Source: Methylobacterium sp. B4
GTDB taxonomy: Bacteria > Pseudomonadota > Alphaproteobacteria > Rhizobiales > Beijerinckiaceae
Length of the DNA: 64,000 nt
Direction of reading: 5' to 3'
NCBI RefSeq assembly: GCF_003201865.1
Contig: NZ_QJJJ01000002.1
Span: 310,001-374,000 of the forward strand
Positions 33,298 through 43,100 of this stretch are shown one piece after another (the stretch's first letter is position 1; every line of letters starts with the position of its first letter). The position numbers and the translations under genes were made by a program. The notes beneath the pieces are model-generated. The model was not told the DNA's origin and made no database searches. It was given only the letters and a program-made list of their open reading frames with translations.

Positions 33298-34146
33298 TCA
33301 GTAGGCGCGCCGTCGGGCGGGCCGGGCCATCCACTCGGAGCGTCCGGCCTGTCCCGCCGCAACACCGGCGGGCATGGCCGCCATCTCGGCCGCGCGGGAG
33401 GAGATCCAACTCGTGTGTTCACCGGTGGGGGTGACGGCGGTGAAGCCGCCGCAGGCGGTGCGGGCGCGGCGGTCCTGGCGCATGGCGCCGCTCGACCAGC
33501 TCACCACGCCGACCATCTGGCCGCCGCGCAGGATCGGCCCGCCGGAATCGCCCAGGCACGCGCCGGCGCCGGCCGTTTCGGCGAGGCGGCGGGCGTCGGT
33601 CACGACGGTGACACGGTTGGCGACCTGCAGCGAGCCGATGGAAACCAGATGCGCCGTGCGCAGGGTACGCGCGGTGTTGCGGCGGTTCTCTGCGACCACG
33701 CCGAAGCCGGCGATGTCGACGGCGTCGCCCGTGGAGATGGACCCGCCGCGCGGATCGAGCGGGCGGAAGCCGGGGCCGACCGGTTGTTCCAGCTTGAGCA
33801 TGGCGAGATCGGTGCCGGGCTGCTCTTCCGGCGTCGTGCCGGGCACGAAATCAGGATGCATCGAAGCCGCCGCCACCCGCAGCCGGCGCTGCCGGAAGTT
33901 CGGATCGACCACGATGACGCTGTAGCCGGCCTGCCGCATCACGCAGTGCGCGGCGGTCAGCACGATGTCCTGCGCGATCAGGGTGCCCGAGCAGATTTCG
34001 CCCGCGGTGCTCTCGATGCGCACCACCGAGGCGCGAAGCCCGCCCGGATCGCGGGAGGTCTGCCCCTGCACCACGGCCTGGGCCGAGAGCGGGACGAGCC
34101 CCAGCAGGGCACCGAGCAGGCACGCGCGAAGGGGGCTCGCAACCAT
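33298..34146 (-). CDS. Trypsin-like serine protease (S1), exported
   Basis: 282 aa. Signal peptide MVASPLRACLLGALLGLVPL then SAQA. The triad is visible: His in VLTAAHCVM, Asp in GTDLAMLKL, Ser in CLGDSGGPIL, with GVVSWSSGAM near the specificity pocket. A C-terminal Ala/Arg-rich tail follows. It is transcribed against the surrounding GTA-type genes and ends 7 bp after the capsid fragment. Confidence 0.9.
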   Translation of the reverse strand: MVASPLRACLLGALLGLVPLSAQAVVQGQTSRDPGGLRASVVRIESTAGEICSGTLIAQDIVLTAAHCVMRQAGYSVIVVDPNFRQRRLRVAAASMHPDFVPGTTPEEQPGTDLAMLKLEQPVGPGFRPLDPRGGSISTGDAVDIAGFGVVAENRRNTARTLRTAHLVSIGSLQVANRVTVVTDARRLAETAGAGACLGDSGGPILRGGQMVGVVSWSSGAMRQDRRARTACGGFTAVTPTGEHTSWISSRAAEMAAMPAGVAAGQAGRSEWMARPARRRAY

Positions 34147-34289
34147 TCTTATGTCTCCCAGGGCCCGGGCCTTCCGGCGGATTCGCTTGAAGAATCCTGG
34201 ACCGAACGGAGCCTATCCGAAGGCAATTCGGCGGCCAAGCTCCGGTTCCGCCACAACGAGGGCGTGCCGATCACGATCGGGACGCTGCG

Positions 34290-35042
34290 TCACCAGCGCG
34301 CGGCGGCGTTCCAGCCGGCGAGCGTCCGGTCGATCCAGCCCCGTTGCGGCCCGAGCAGGATGCCCTGGGTCAGCCCACCGCAGGCGTCCTTCACCCAGGC
34401 GGCCACCGCCACGACCGCCTCGCCGTCGAGGATCGGGCCGCCGGAATCGCCGTTGCAGCCCCCCGCGCCGGCGGCCTTCAACCAGACCAGGATGCGGCTC
34501 GGGCCGTAGGGCTCGACCACGGAAAGCGCCGCGCCGCGGTAGCGCCCGATCGAGCGCCGGTCGTTGCCGCGCGCCGCGCCGTAGCCGGCCAGCACGAGGC
34601 TCTGGCCTGCCCGCGGCATCGCTTCGCTGAGCGGGGCCGGCGCGAAGCGAGCGGGCAAGGGCGCGCGGGTGCGCAGCAGGGCGAGGTCGATGGAGCGGGT
34701 GCGCCCGCGGATCGCGTCGCCGTCATAGGCCGGATGCAGGCTGCGGACGGCGACTTCGGCCAGAACCGGCCGGTCCGCTTCATCGCGGTAATGGATCCGG
34801 TTCTCGCCCACGCCCGCCACGCAGTGGCCGGCGGTCAGCACCGCGTCCGGGGCGAGCACGACACCCGAGCAGACCCCGCCGCCCGAGGTCAGCACCATCA
34901 CCGCCGAGCCCGCGCCCGGCACCTGCGCGTCCTCCCGGCCGCCGACGATGGCCGCGGCCGGCGCGGCGGTCAGGAGCGTGAGGGCGACCGCCCCGAGGGC
35001 GGAGCGCGCCGCAGGGGCAGCGGACGGGTTCGGCGCACGCAT
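34290..35042 (-). CDS. Trypsin-like serine protease (S1), second copy
   Basis: 250 aa. Signal peptide (ALGAVALTLLTAAPAAA), then IVGGRED, the classic mature N-terminus. Triad: His in VLTAGHCVAG, Asp in SIDLALLRT, Ser in GCNGDSGGPILDG. Similar in plan to the neighbour at 33298 but clearly diverged, so an old duplication or separate arrival. It lies in the particle operon on the opposite strand, 28 bp before g6. Confidence 0.9.
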   Translation of the reverse strand: MRAPNPSAAPAARSALGAVALTLLTAAPAAAIVGGREDAQVPGAGSAVMVLTSGGGVCSGVVLAPDAVLTAGHCVAGVGENRIHYRDEADRPVLAEVAVRSLHPAYDGDAIRGRTRSIDLALLRTRAPLPARFAPAPLSEAMPRAGQSLVLAGYGAARGNDRRSIGRYRGAALSVVEPYGPSRILVWLKAAGAGGCNGDSGGPILDGEAVVAVAAWVKDACGGLTQGILLGPQRGWIDRTLAGWNAAARW

Positions 35043-35069
35043 CGAGACATCGCTTCAGGAGAGGACGGC

Positions 35070-35645
35070 ATGACCCCGATACGCGTCGAGGAAACCGGCG
35101 TCGAGCCGGTCGGCCTCCCCGAGATGCGGGCCTATCTGCGGCTGTCCTCCGACGAGACCGCCGAGGATGCGCTGATCGCGCGGCTCATCCCGGCGGCGCG
35201 GGCGGCGGTCGAGGCCGCGGCGCGGCGTCTGCTGCGGCCGGCCCGCTTCCGGGTGGTGCTGACGGAATGGCCCCGGCTCGGCCTGCTGCCGCTGCCCCTG
35301 AGTCCGCTGGCCGCCGTCCTGCGCACCGGCCTCGTCGATGGGGGCGGTGTGGTGACGGAGATCGAGCCGGGCCCGGTGCGGATCGGCCCCGATCCCTGGG
35401 ACGCCCCCTGCCTGCTGTTCGGGCCGGATCTTCCGCCCTTGAGCGGGCGATCCGCGCTGATCGAGGTGAGTGCCGGCTGCGGCGGTGAGGGGCCGCCGGT
35501 CCCGGAGCCGCTGATCCAGGCCCTGCGCCTCACGCTCGCCGGGTGGTTCGAGAACCGCGGCGACGAGAACGGGGAGGTCGGGTCCGTGGCCCTGCCGGCC
35601 GCGGCAGCCGGTCTCGCCGCCGCCTGCCGCCGGATGCAGCTGTAG
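35070..35645 (+). CDS. GTA head-tail connector protein (g6-like)
   Basis: 191 aa. LPEMRAYLRLSSDETAEDAL, LIPAARAAVEAAARRLLRPA and a C-terminus PEPLIQALRLTLAGWFENRG match phage connector (gp6/phi E125 gp8) proteins. It joins portal and tail. ATG 35070 has GGAGAGG upstream. Next in GTA order after the capsid. Confidence 0.88.
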   Translation: MTPIRVEETGVEPVGLPEMRAYLRLSSDETAEDALIARLIPAARAAVEAAARRLLRPARFRVVLTEWPRLGLLPLPLSPLAAVLRTGLVDGGGVVTEIEPGPVRIGPDPWDAPCLLFGPDLPPLSGRSALIEVSAGCGGEGPPVPEPLIQALRLTLAGWFENRGDENGEVGSVALPAAAAGLAAACRRMQL

Positions 35646-35668
35646 TCCGATCGAGCGGAGACCGAGCG

Positions 35669-36010
35669 ATGCCCCATCCCTCCCTGGGCGCGCGGCGGCG
35701 CCGCCTCGTGCTCGAACTGCCGCTGGAGACGCCGGACGGGTTCGGCGGCCGTACCCGCCGCTACGTCGCCGGCCCCGTGCTGTGGGGTTCCCTGGAGGCT
35801 TTGGGCACCGCCCAACCGGGCTGGGGAGGGCGGACCGAACGGGCCGGCCTCTACCGGGTAGGTCTGCGCTACCGCCCCGGCGTCACCAGCGCCATGCGGC
35901 TTGCCGACGGGACGCGCCGCTTCGCGATCCGCACGGTCGGCGACCCCGACGGGCGCCGCCGGGACCTCGTCTGCGAGGTCGAGGAAGTGATCGAGGAGAC
36001 GCGCCCGTGA
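35669..36010 (+). CDS. GTA head-tail adaptor (g7-like)
   Basis: 113 aa. Small beta-rich head-closure protein: RRLVLELPLETPDGFGGRTR, VAGPVLWGSLEALG, YRVGLRYRPGVTSAMRLADG and RFAIRTVGDPDGRRRDLVCE. ATG 35669; the end overlaps the next start by 4 bp. Confidence 0.87.
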   Translation: MPHPSLGARRRRLVLELPLETPDGFGGRTRRYVAGPVLWGSLEALGTAQPGWGGRTERAGLYRVGLRYRPGVTSAMRLADGTRRFAIRTVGDPDGRRRDLVCEVEEVIEETRP

Positions 36011-36426
36011 GCACCCTCAACCCGCTGCTGGCGCTGCGCGCCGGCATCCTCGCGCATCTCACGGGGGATGCGGCTCTCGCCGGCCTGATGGGCGGGCGCG
36101 TGCAACTCTACGACGAGCCTCCGCCGGGCACCGTGCCGGTCTACGCCCTGTTCGGCGACGGCGAGGTCCGCGACGATTCCGTCGAGGGCGCCCGACGCCA
36201 CCGTCACGCCCTCGCGCTCAGCGTCTTCGCCAAGCCCGGCTCGACCCGCTCGGCGCTCGATGCCGCCGAGCGCATCGGATCCCTCCTCGACGAAGCCGAG
36301 CTCGGCCTGAGCGGCCACCATCTCGTTCTCCTGCGCCTGAAGACCCTGGCCGGCAGCCGCGACGAGCGCACGGGCGAGGCCCGCGCGACCCTGAGCTTCG
36401 AGGCCGTGACCGAGGTCGCGGCCTGA
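36007..36426 (+). CDS. GTA tail-terminator protein (g8, DUF3168)
   Basis: 139 aa from GTG 36007 overlapping the upstream stop. NPLLALRAGILAHLTGDAAL, YDEPPPGTVPVYALFGDGEV, HRHALALSVFAKPGS and EARATLSFEAVTEVAA are typical DUF3168. Caps the tail tube at the head end. Confidence 0.9.
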   Translation: MSTLNPLLALRAGILAHLTGDAALAGLMGGRVQLYDEPPPGTVPVYALFGDGEVRDDSVEGARRHRHALALSVFAKPGSTRSALDAAERIGSLLDEAELGLSGHHLVLLRLKTLAGSRDERTGEARATLSFEAVTEVAA

Positions 36427-36459
36427 ACCTCCACCTCCCTCGAACGTCGGAGCCGCAGC

Positions 36460-36870
36460 ATGGGTGCACAGAAGGGCAGGGACCTGCTGGTCCGTATCGG
36501 CAACGGGGCCGGCGGCTTCGTTGCCGTGGCGGGGTTGCGTGCCCGGCAGCTCACTTTCAACGCCGAGACCGTGGACGTCACCAACGCCGATTCCGCCGGC
36601 CGCTGGCGCGAATTGCTCGCCGGGGCGGGCGTGCGCCGCGCTTCGGTCGCCGGGGCCGGCGTCTTCCGCGACGAAGCCTCCGACGCGCGCCTGCGCCAGA
36701 TGTTCTTCGACGGCGCCATCGACAGCTTCCAGATCGTGGTGCCGGCCTTCGGCACCATCGAAGGGCTCTTCCAGATCACGAGCCTGGAATATCGCGGCGA
36801 CCATGCCGGCGAGGTCACCTTCGACATGGCCCTCGATTCGGCCGGTGCGCTCGGCTTCACAGCGGCCTGA
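36460..36870 (+). CDS. GTA major tail (tube) protein (g9)
   Basis: 136 aa, TP901-1-type. KGRDLLVRIGNGAGGFVAVA, NAETVDVTNADSAGRWRELL, GVFRDEASDARLRQMFFDGA and EGLFQITSLEYRGDHAGEVT define the tube subunit. GTA order kept. Confidence 0.92.
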   Translation: MGAQKGRDLLVRIGNGAGGFVAVAGLRARQLTFNAETVDVTNADSAGRWRELLAGAGVRRASVAGAGVFRDEASDARLRQMFFDGAIDSFQIVVPAFGTIEGLFQITSLEYRGDHAGEVTFDMALDSAGALGFTAA

Positions 36871-36883
36871 GGAGGGCGAGGCC

Positions 36884-37210
36884 ATGGCCAACCGTCGGCG
36901 CGGCGAGGTGCCGCTCACGCTCGGACAGGAGCGCTACACCCTCTGTCTCACCCTCGGGGCGCTGGCCGAACTCGAGGACGCGCTGGGCGCGGGCGATCTC
37001 GCCGGCCTCGCCGAGCGCTTCGCGGGCGGGCGGCTCGCCGCCCGCGACGTGATCGCGCTGCTCGGCGCGGCGTTGCGCGGCGGCGGCCACGCCCTCGACG
37101 ACGCGGCGGTGGCCCGCCTGCCGCTGGCGGGAGGGCTCGCGGAGGTGGCGGCCGCCCTCGGCGAGGCACTGGCCGCGACCTTCGGCGAGGGCTCGCCCGC
37201 GGACCCTTGA
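36884..37210 (+). CDS. GTA g10-family protein
   Basis: 108 aa. RRRGEVPLTLGQERYTLCLT, LGALAELEDALGAGDLAGLA, ARDVIALLGAALRGGGHALD. This is the GTA gp10 family, considered part of the tail-assembly chaperone set. ATG 36884 with GGAGG; overlaps the next TTG start. Confidence 0.9.
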   Translation: MANRRRGEVPLTLGQERYTLCLTLGALAELEDALGAGDLAGLAERFAGGRLAARDVIALLGAALRGGGHALDDAAVARLPLAGGLAEVAAALGEALAATFGEGSPADP

Positions 37211-37440
37211 ACGCCCCGGGAGGCCCCGCGCCGGAGACCGCCCTCTCCGCCTTCCCGTGGGACGCGGTGCTGACGCTCGGTCTCTCGACCCTGCGCTGGC
37301 GCCCGCGCGACCTCTGGGCCGCCACGCCCCGCGAACTCGCTTCCGCCGCCGGCCTGATCCGCCCGCGGACCCTGGCGCTCGGCCGGGCCGACCTCGACCG
37401 GCTGCTCGCCGCCCATCCCGATCCGGAGGAACCGCGATGA
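37207..37440 (+). CDS. GTA tail assembly chaperone (g10.1)
   Basis: 77 aa from TTG 37207, overlapping the g10 stop by 4 bp. FPWDAVLTLGLSTLRWRPRD, LWAATPRELASAAGL matches the small rcc01693-like/TAC protein that sits between g10 and the tape measure. Coupled translation explains the weak start codon. Confidence 0.88.
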   Translation: MNAPGGPAPETALSAFPWDAVLTLGLSTLRWRPRDLWAATPRELASAAGLIRPRTLALGRADLDRLLAAHPDPEEPR

Positions 37441-38081
37441 CGGACCGCGACCTTGATCGCCGCACGACCGAGCGCCTCCGGCAGCTCGAAACCCTCGACC
37501 GGCTGGCCCAGCGCTTCGGCCAGAGCCTGTCCTCGGCCTTCGACCGCAACCTCAATGCCGGGCGCCAACTCGACGGCGTGCTGGCCTCGCTGTCGAGCAA
37601 GCTCTCGAACGTCGCGGTGAAGGCGGTGCTCGCCCCCCTGAAGACGGGGGTGGGGAGCCTCGTCAACAGCGTGCTCGGCACGGGCGCCGATGCCGGCGGC
37701 GCGACGGCGCTCGCCCGGGGCGGGCTCGTCTCGGGCGGCCGGATCGTCCCGTTCCGCCTCGGCGGCGTTCTCGGTGCCGACCTTTCAGGAAGCCGGGTGC
37801 GGCCGTTCGCGGGCGGCGGGGTCGTGGCCGCGCCGACCTACTTCCCCCTGAACGGTACTGACGGCGGTCTCGGTCTGATGGGCGAAGCCGGCCCCGAGGC
37901 GATCCTGCCGCTGAAGCGCGGCAGCGACGGTCGCCTCGGCGTCGCCGCGGGCGGGGCCGAGCGGCCCGTAGCTGTCACCGTCAACATCGCCACGCCCGAC
38001 ATCGAGGGCTTCCGCCGCTCCGAGGCGCAGGTTTCCGCGCGTCTCGCCCGCGCCGTCGCCCGCGGCCGGCGCGCCCTGTGA
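37437..38081 (+). CDS. GTA tail tape measure protein (g11)
   Basis: 214 aa, short as in GTAs. N-terminal helix with ETLDRLAQRFGQSLSSAFDR, a hydrophobic middle, and GGLGLMGEAGPEAILPLKRG, a signature of tape-measure C-termini, then VAVTVNIATPDIEGFRRSEA. Overlaps the g10.1 stop by ATGA. Confidence 0.9.
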   Translation: MTDRDLDRRTTERLRQLETLDRLAQRFGQSLSSAFDRNLNAGRQLDGVLASLSSKLSNVAVKAVLAPLKTGVGSLVNSVLGTGADAGGATALARGGLVSGGRIVPFRLGGVLGADLSGSRVRPFAGGGVVAAPTYFPLNGTDGGLGLMGEAGPEAILPLKRGSDGRLGVAAGGAERPVAVTVNIATPDIEGFRRSEAQVSARLARAVARGRRAL

Positions 38082-38092
38082 GGACGCAAGCG

Positions 38093-38734
38093 ATGCCCTC
38101 CGACTTCCACGAGGTGCGCTTTCCCCTCGACGTGTCCCTGCGCGGCAGCGGCGGACCGGTGCGGCGCACGGAGATCGTCACGCTCGCCTCGGGGCGCGAG
38201 CACCGCAACAGCCGCTGGGCGGATTCGCGCCGCCGCTACGATGCCGGCCTCGGCATCCGCACCCTCGACGCGCTGCATGCGGTGCTGAGCTTCTTCGAGG
38301 AGCGGCGCGGGCGGCTCTACGGCTTCCGCTACCGCGACCGGGTCGATCACCGCTCCGGGCCGCCCTCGCGTCCGGTCACGCCGACCGATCAAGCCATCGG
38401 CACGGGCGACGGTGCCAGCCGCACCTTCGCGCTGGCCAAAACGTACGGGGCCGGACCGGAGCCGTACCGCCGGGCCATCGTCAAGCCGGTGGCCGGCAGC
38501 GTGCGCGTGGCCGTGGGCGGCGCCGAGGTGACGGGCGCGGCCGTCTCCTGCGATCCCGCCACGGGTCTCGTGACCTTCGCGCCCGACGCGGTGCCGCGGC
38601 CCGGCGCGGCGGTCACCGCCGGTTTCGAGTTCGACGTGCCGGTCCGCTTCGACACCGACGAGCTCGCCGTCGATCTGGCCGCCTTCACCGTCGGCGAGGT
38701 GCCGCGCATCCCGTTGATCGAGATCGTGCCTTGA
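38093..38734 (+). CDS. GTA distal tail protein (g12, DUF2460)
   Basis: 213 aa. FHEVRFPLDVSLRGSGGPVR, EIVTLASGREHRNSRWADSR and FFEERRGRLYGFRYRDRVDH are DUF2460 signatures. GAGGA lies 8 bp before ATG 38093; an upstream GTG at 38078 is possible. Builds the ring joining tube and baseplate hub. Confidence 0.92.
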   Translation: MPSDFHEVRFPLDVSLRGSGGPVRRTEIVTLASGREHRNSRWADSRRRYDAGLGIRTLDALHAVLSFFEERRGRLYGFRYRDRVDHRSGPPSRPVTPTDQAIGTGDGASRTFALAKTYGAGPEPYRRAIVKPVAGSVRVAVGGAEVTGAAVSCDPATGLVTFAPDAVPRPGAAVTAGFEFDVPVRFDTDELAVDLAAFTVGEVPRIPLIEIVP

Positions 38735-38744
38735 GGGAGCGCCG

Positions 38745-39638
38745 ATGCGCATCATTCCACCCGCCCTCGCCGCCCGCCTGGAGGGCGGTGCCACCACCCT
38801 GTGCCGCTGCTGGGCCCTGCGCCGCCCCGATGGCCTCGTCCTCGGCTTCACCGACCACGACCGCGACCTGATGTTCTCGGGCGTGACCTACGCCGCGCGA
38901 AGCGGCTTGGAGGCCGCCGAGGCCAGCGCCGAACTCGGCTTCGCGGTGAGCGGGGGCGAGGTCGCCGGCGCGCTGACCTCGGCGGGGATCACCGGGGCGG
39001 ACGTGGCGGCCGGGCTCTATGACGGGGCCGGGATCGAGACCTGGCTGGTGGATTGGCGTGAGCCTTCGTCCCGCATCCTGCTCGACGTGGCGAGCCTCGG
39101 CGAAATCCGTCAATCGGGCAGCGCCTTCGTCGCCGAGTTGCGCGGGCTGATGCATCGCCTCGACGCGCAGACCGGACGCAGCTTCCGCGCAGCCTGCGAT
39201 GCGCAGGTCGGCGACAGCCGTTGCCGCGTCAGCCTCGCCGATCCGCGCTACCACGCAGCTGGTACCGTCGGCGCCGCCCTGGAATCCGGCCGGCTCGCCG
39301 TGGCCCTGGCCGGCGATTTCGCGGCAGGCTGGTTCTCCGGAGGCCGCCTCGCCTGGGAAGGCGGCGCCAATGCCGGCCACGCCGCGGATTTGCGAACGCA
39401 TCTGCACGGGGGCGGGGGCACGATCCTCGAACTCTGGGAGCCGCCGCCGCGACCGGCGATGGCAGGGGACGCCTTCCGCCTCACCGCCGGCTGCGACAAG
39501 CGTCTCGCCACCTGCCGCGACAAGTTCGCCAACGCTCTCAACTTCCAGGGTTTCCCGCACATGCCCGGCAACGACTTCGTGCTGCGGGCCGCTCCCGATG
39601 CGGGCGCGCGCCCCGACGGCTCCAGCCTGTTTCGGTAG
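38745..39638 (+). CDS. GTA baseplate hub protein (g13, DUF2163)
   Basis: 297 aa. GLVLGFTDHDRDLMFSGVTY, IETWLVDWREPSSRILLDVA, FRAACDAQVGDSRCRVSLAD and LTAGCDKRLATCRDKFANAL. The paired cysteines resemble the iron-sulfur site reported in the GTA hub. Ten bp after g12. Confidence 0.93.
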   Translation: MRIIPPALAARLEGGATTLCRCWALRRPDGLVLGFTDHDRDLMFSGVTYAARSGLEAAEASAELGFAVSGGEVAGALTSAGITGADVAAGLYDGAGIETWLVDWREPSSRILLDVASLGEIRQSGSAFVAELRGLMHRLDAQTGRSFRAACDAQVGDSRCRVSLADPRYHAAGTVGAALESGRLAVALAGDFAAGWFSGGRLAWEGGANAGHAADLRTHLHGGGGTILELWEPPPRPAMAGDAFRLTAGCDKRLATCRDKFANALNFQGFPHMPGNDFVLRAAPDAGARPDGSSLFR

Positions 39639-39644
39639 GCGACG

Positions 39645-40106
39645 ATGGATGCGTCCTCCCCGCTCTCGGAGCGGATCGTGGCGGAGGCACGAGCCTGGGC
39701 CGGAACGCCCTACCGGCACCAAGCCTCACGGAAGGGCGTGGGCTGCGATTGCCTCGGCCTGCTGCGCGGCGTCTGGCGCGGCGTGCTCGGACCCGAGCCG
39801 GAGGAGACGCCGCCCTATGCCGCCTCTTGGGCGGAATCCACCGGCCCCGGCGACGCTCCCCTGCTCGCCGCCGCCCGGCGCCACCTCCTGCCGATCGAGG
39901 AACATCTGCCGGCCTACCGACCCCGACCCGGCGACGTGCTGCTCTTCGCCTTCCGTGCACATTTGCCGGCAAAACACTGCGCTATCGCCACCGGCTCGGC
40001 GGCGATGATCCACGCCCATGACGGTGCGGCGGTAACGGAAGTCGCCCTGACGCCCTGGTGGCGCCGCCACCTCGTCCACGCCTTCCGCTTCCCCGAAGCG
40101 TCCTGA
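39645..40106 (+). CDS. GTA NlpC/P60 cell-wall peptidase (g14)
   Basis: 153 aa. Catalytic Cys in KGVGCDCLGLLRGVW, His in PAKHCAIATG, third residue in MIHAHDGAAV. In GTA particles it is the peptidoglycan-opening enzyme of the tail tip. Seven bp after g13. Confidence 0.93.
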   Translation: MDASSPLSERIVAEARAWAGTPYRHQASRKGVGCDCLGLLRGVWRGVLGPEPEETPPYAASWAESTGPGDAPLLAAARRHLLPIEEHLPAYRPRPGDVLLFAFRAHLPAKHCAIATGSAAMIHAHDGAAVTEVALTPWWRRHLVHAFRFPEAS

Positions 40107-40131
40107 ACCCAGCCCGATCCGGAGGTCCTGC

Positions 40132-43100
40132 ATGGCGACGCTCGTCCTCCAGACGGCCGGCGAGGCGGTCGGCAGCGCGCTCGGCGGCCCTATCGGCGGG
40201 ATGATCGGCCGGGTCGTCGGCGCCGCCGGCGGCGCGGTGCTCGACGACGGCCTGTTCGGCGGCGGTGCGGGCCCGCGCTTCGTCGAGGGGCCGCGGCTGA
40301 CCGAACTCGGCGGCCTCGCCTCGACGGAGGGGGCACCGGTGCCGCGGGTCTACGGTCGGGCGCGCATCGGCGGCACCCTGATCTGGGCTACGCGGCCGCT
40401 CGAAGTCGCCAACACCACCGTTGAGCGCGCCGCCTCCGGCTCCAAGGGCGGCGCGGGCGGGCGCAAGACGGTCCGCACCGCCTACAGCACCTATGCCAAC
40501 GTCGCGATCGGCCTTTGCGCGGGCGAGATCGCGCTGGTGCGCCGAATCTGGGCCGATGGCACCGAGCTCGATCTGACGACGCTCGACCTGCGCGTCCATA
40601 CCGGCTCCGCGACACAGGATGCCGACCCCCTCATCGTCGCCAAGGAGGGCGCGGACGACGCGCCCGCCTATCGCGGCCTCGCCTACGTCGTGTTCGAGCG
40701 GCTGCCGCTCGCGGCCTTCGGCAACCGCATCCCGCAATTCGCCTTCGAGGTCATCCGTCCCGTCCAGGGGCTGGGTGCGAGGATTCGCGCAATCTGCCTG
40801 ATTCCCGGCTCCACCGAGTTCGGCCTCGATCCGCTCGCGGTGAGCGAGAATGCCGGTTTCGGCGCTACGAAGCCGGCTAATCGATTTCAGTTCCAGGGAG
40901 CGAGCGATGTGATCGCCTCCCTCGACGCGCTTCAGGCACTCTGCCCGCGGCTCGCCCGGGTCTCGGTGGTGGCGAGCTGGTTCGGCGACGATCTGCGCGC
41001 CGGGCATTGCACTGTGACGCCGCGGGTCGATGCGGCGGCGAAGGTGACGACCGGCGAGCCCTGGGTCGTCGCGGGGCGGACGCGCGCGACGGCAGCCCTG
41101 GTCTCCCGATCCGGCGACAGCGCGGCCTATGGCGGTACGCCCTCCGATGCCGGCCTCGGGCGGCTCGTGGCCGAACTCGTTCGCCGCGGCCTCGCGGTCG
41201 TGCTCTATCCCTTCGTCATGATGGACGTGCCGGCCGGCACCACTCTGCCGGATCCGCGCGATCCGAGCCGCCTGCAGGCCCCCTATCCCTGGCGCGGACG
41301 CATCACCTGCGACCCCGCGCCCGATCGCTCCGGGAGCCCGGACGGTACGGCGGCGGCGACCGCTCAGGTCGCGGCCTTCTTCGAGGGGCCGCAGGGCTAT
41401 CGGGCGATGATCCGGCATTACGCCGCCCTCGGCGCGGACTGGGCTGCGGCGGGCAGCCCGCTCTCCGGCTTCATCCTCGGCAGCGAGTTCGTGAGCCTGA
41501 CGCGGGTGCGCGGGCCGGGCGGTTCCTACCCGGCCGTGGACCATCTCCGCATGCTCGCGGTCGAGGTCCGCACGCGGCTCGGCGCGCAGGTGCGACTCGC
41601 CTACGCCGCCGACTGGACCGAGTATGGCGCCCATGTCCGCGAGGGCGGCGCCGAGATCCGCTTCCCCCTCGATCCGCTCTTCGCGGACCCGGCCATCGAC
41701 GCCGTCGGGATCGACTACTATCCACCGATCTCCGACTGGCGCGACGGCTCCGGCCACCGGGACGCGGCGGACGCCACCGACATCTACGACCGCGCCTATC
41801 TGAAGCATCGCCTCGGCGCGGGCGAGGCCTTCGACTGGTTCTATGCCGATCCGGAGGACCGAGCGGCCCAAATCCGCACGCCGATCACCGACGGCGCCTA
41901 CGGCAAGCCCTGGATCTATCGGCCCAAGGACCTCGTCGGGTGGTGGTCGAACCCGCATGTCGAGCGCGCGGGCGGCGTCGAGACCGGCCCGACGGCCTGG
42001 ATACCGGGTTCCAAGCCGATCTGGCTCACCGAAATCGGCATCCCCGCCGTCGATCGCGGGACCAACGGGCCCAACGTCTTCCCCGATCCGAAATCGTCGG
42101 AGAATGCCAGCCCGCCCTTCTCCCGCGCCACCCGCGACGACCTGATCCAGGCCCGCGGGCTCGAGGCGATCCTCGCCCGGTTCGACCCGGCCGAAGATAG
42201 TTTCGAGCCGGCTCATAATCCGCTCTCGCCGGTCTACGGGGGGCGGATGATCGCGCCCGAGGACATCTTCGTCTGGGCTTGGGACGCGCGGCCCTTTCCC
42301 GCCTTCCCCGATTTCGCCTCCGTCTGGTCGGACGCCGCCAACTGGGCGCTCGGCCACTGGATCACCGGGCGCATCGAGGGAGTGGAACTCGACCGCCTGA
42401 TCGCGGCCATCCTCGCCGATCTCGGCATCGAGGCGCCCTCCGCCATCGAGGCGGCCGGCTTCCTCGACGGATACGTCCTCGACCGTCCGCTCTCCGCCCG
42501 CGAAGCGCTGGAGCCCCTGGCCCGGCTCTTCAACCTCGATGTCTGCGTCTCCGCAGGGACCCTGCGCCTCCGCGATGCCGGGGCGGCCGATCCGGTCCCG
42601 CTACGGGCGGGCGACCTCGTGCCCGGGGAGGGCGAGACGGCGGCCCTGCACCGGATGCGGGCGCAGGAGAGCGAGTTGCCCCGCTCCATCGAAATCGGCT
42701 TCGGCGACGGCGAGAGCCCGGATTACCGCCGCGCCACCGCCGCGGCCGCACGGCCGGCCGGGGGCCGGCGGCGCGAGGTTCGGATCGACGCCGCTATCGT
42801 GAGCCGGCGGGACGCGGTGCAGGGGCTCGCGGAATCCCTGCTCGACGCGGCTCTGGCCGGGCGTGAGAGCGCCAGCTTCACCCTCAGTCCGCGCCGGATC
42901 GACCTGGAGCCCGGCGACCGCGTGACCCTGCCGGACGACCGCTCCGGGGCGCTCCACCGCATCGCCCGCATCGACGACAGCCCGGCCGGGCGCCGGATCG
43001 AGACCCGCGCCGTCCCCTCCGGACGGCGCGATACCGGGGCCGCCACGCCCGCGCCGCGTCCCGGCCGGACGCCGCCGGCCCAGCCAGGGCCGGTCTTCGC

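Noticed and set aside
39982..42357. 791-codon open frame antisense to the megatron tail gene
   Set aside because: Same reason: a compositional shadow of a conserved gene with no domain, ribosome-binding site or operon context.
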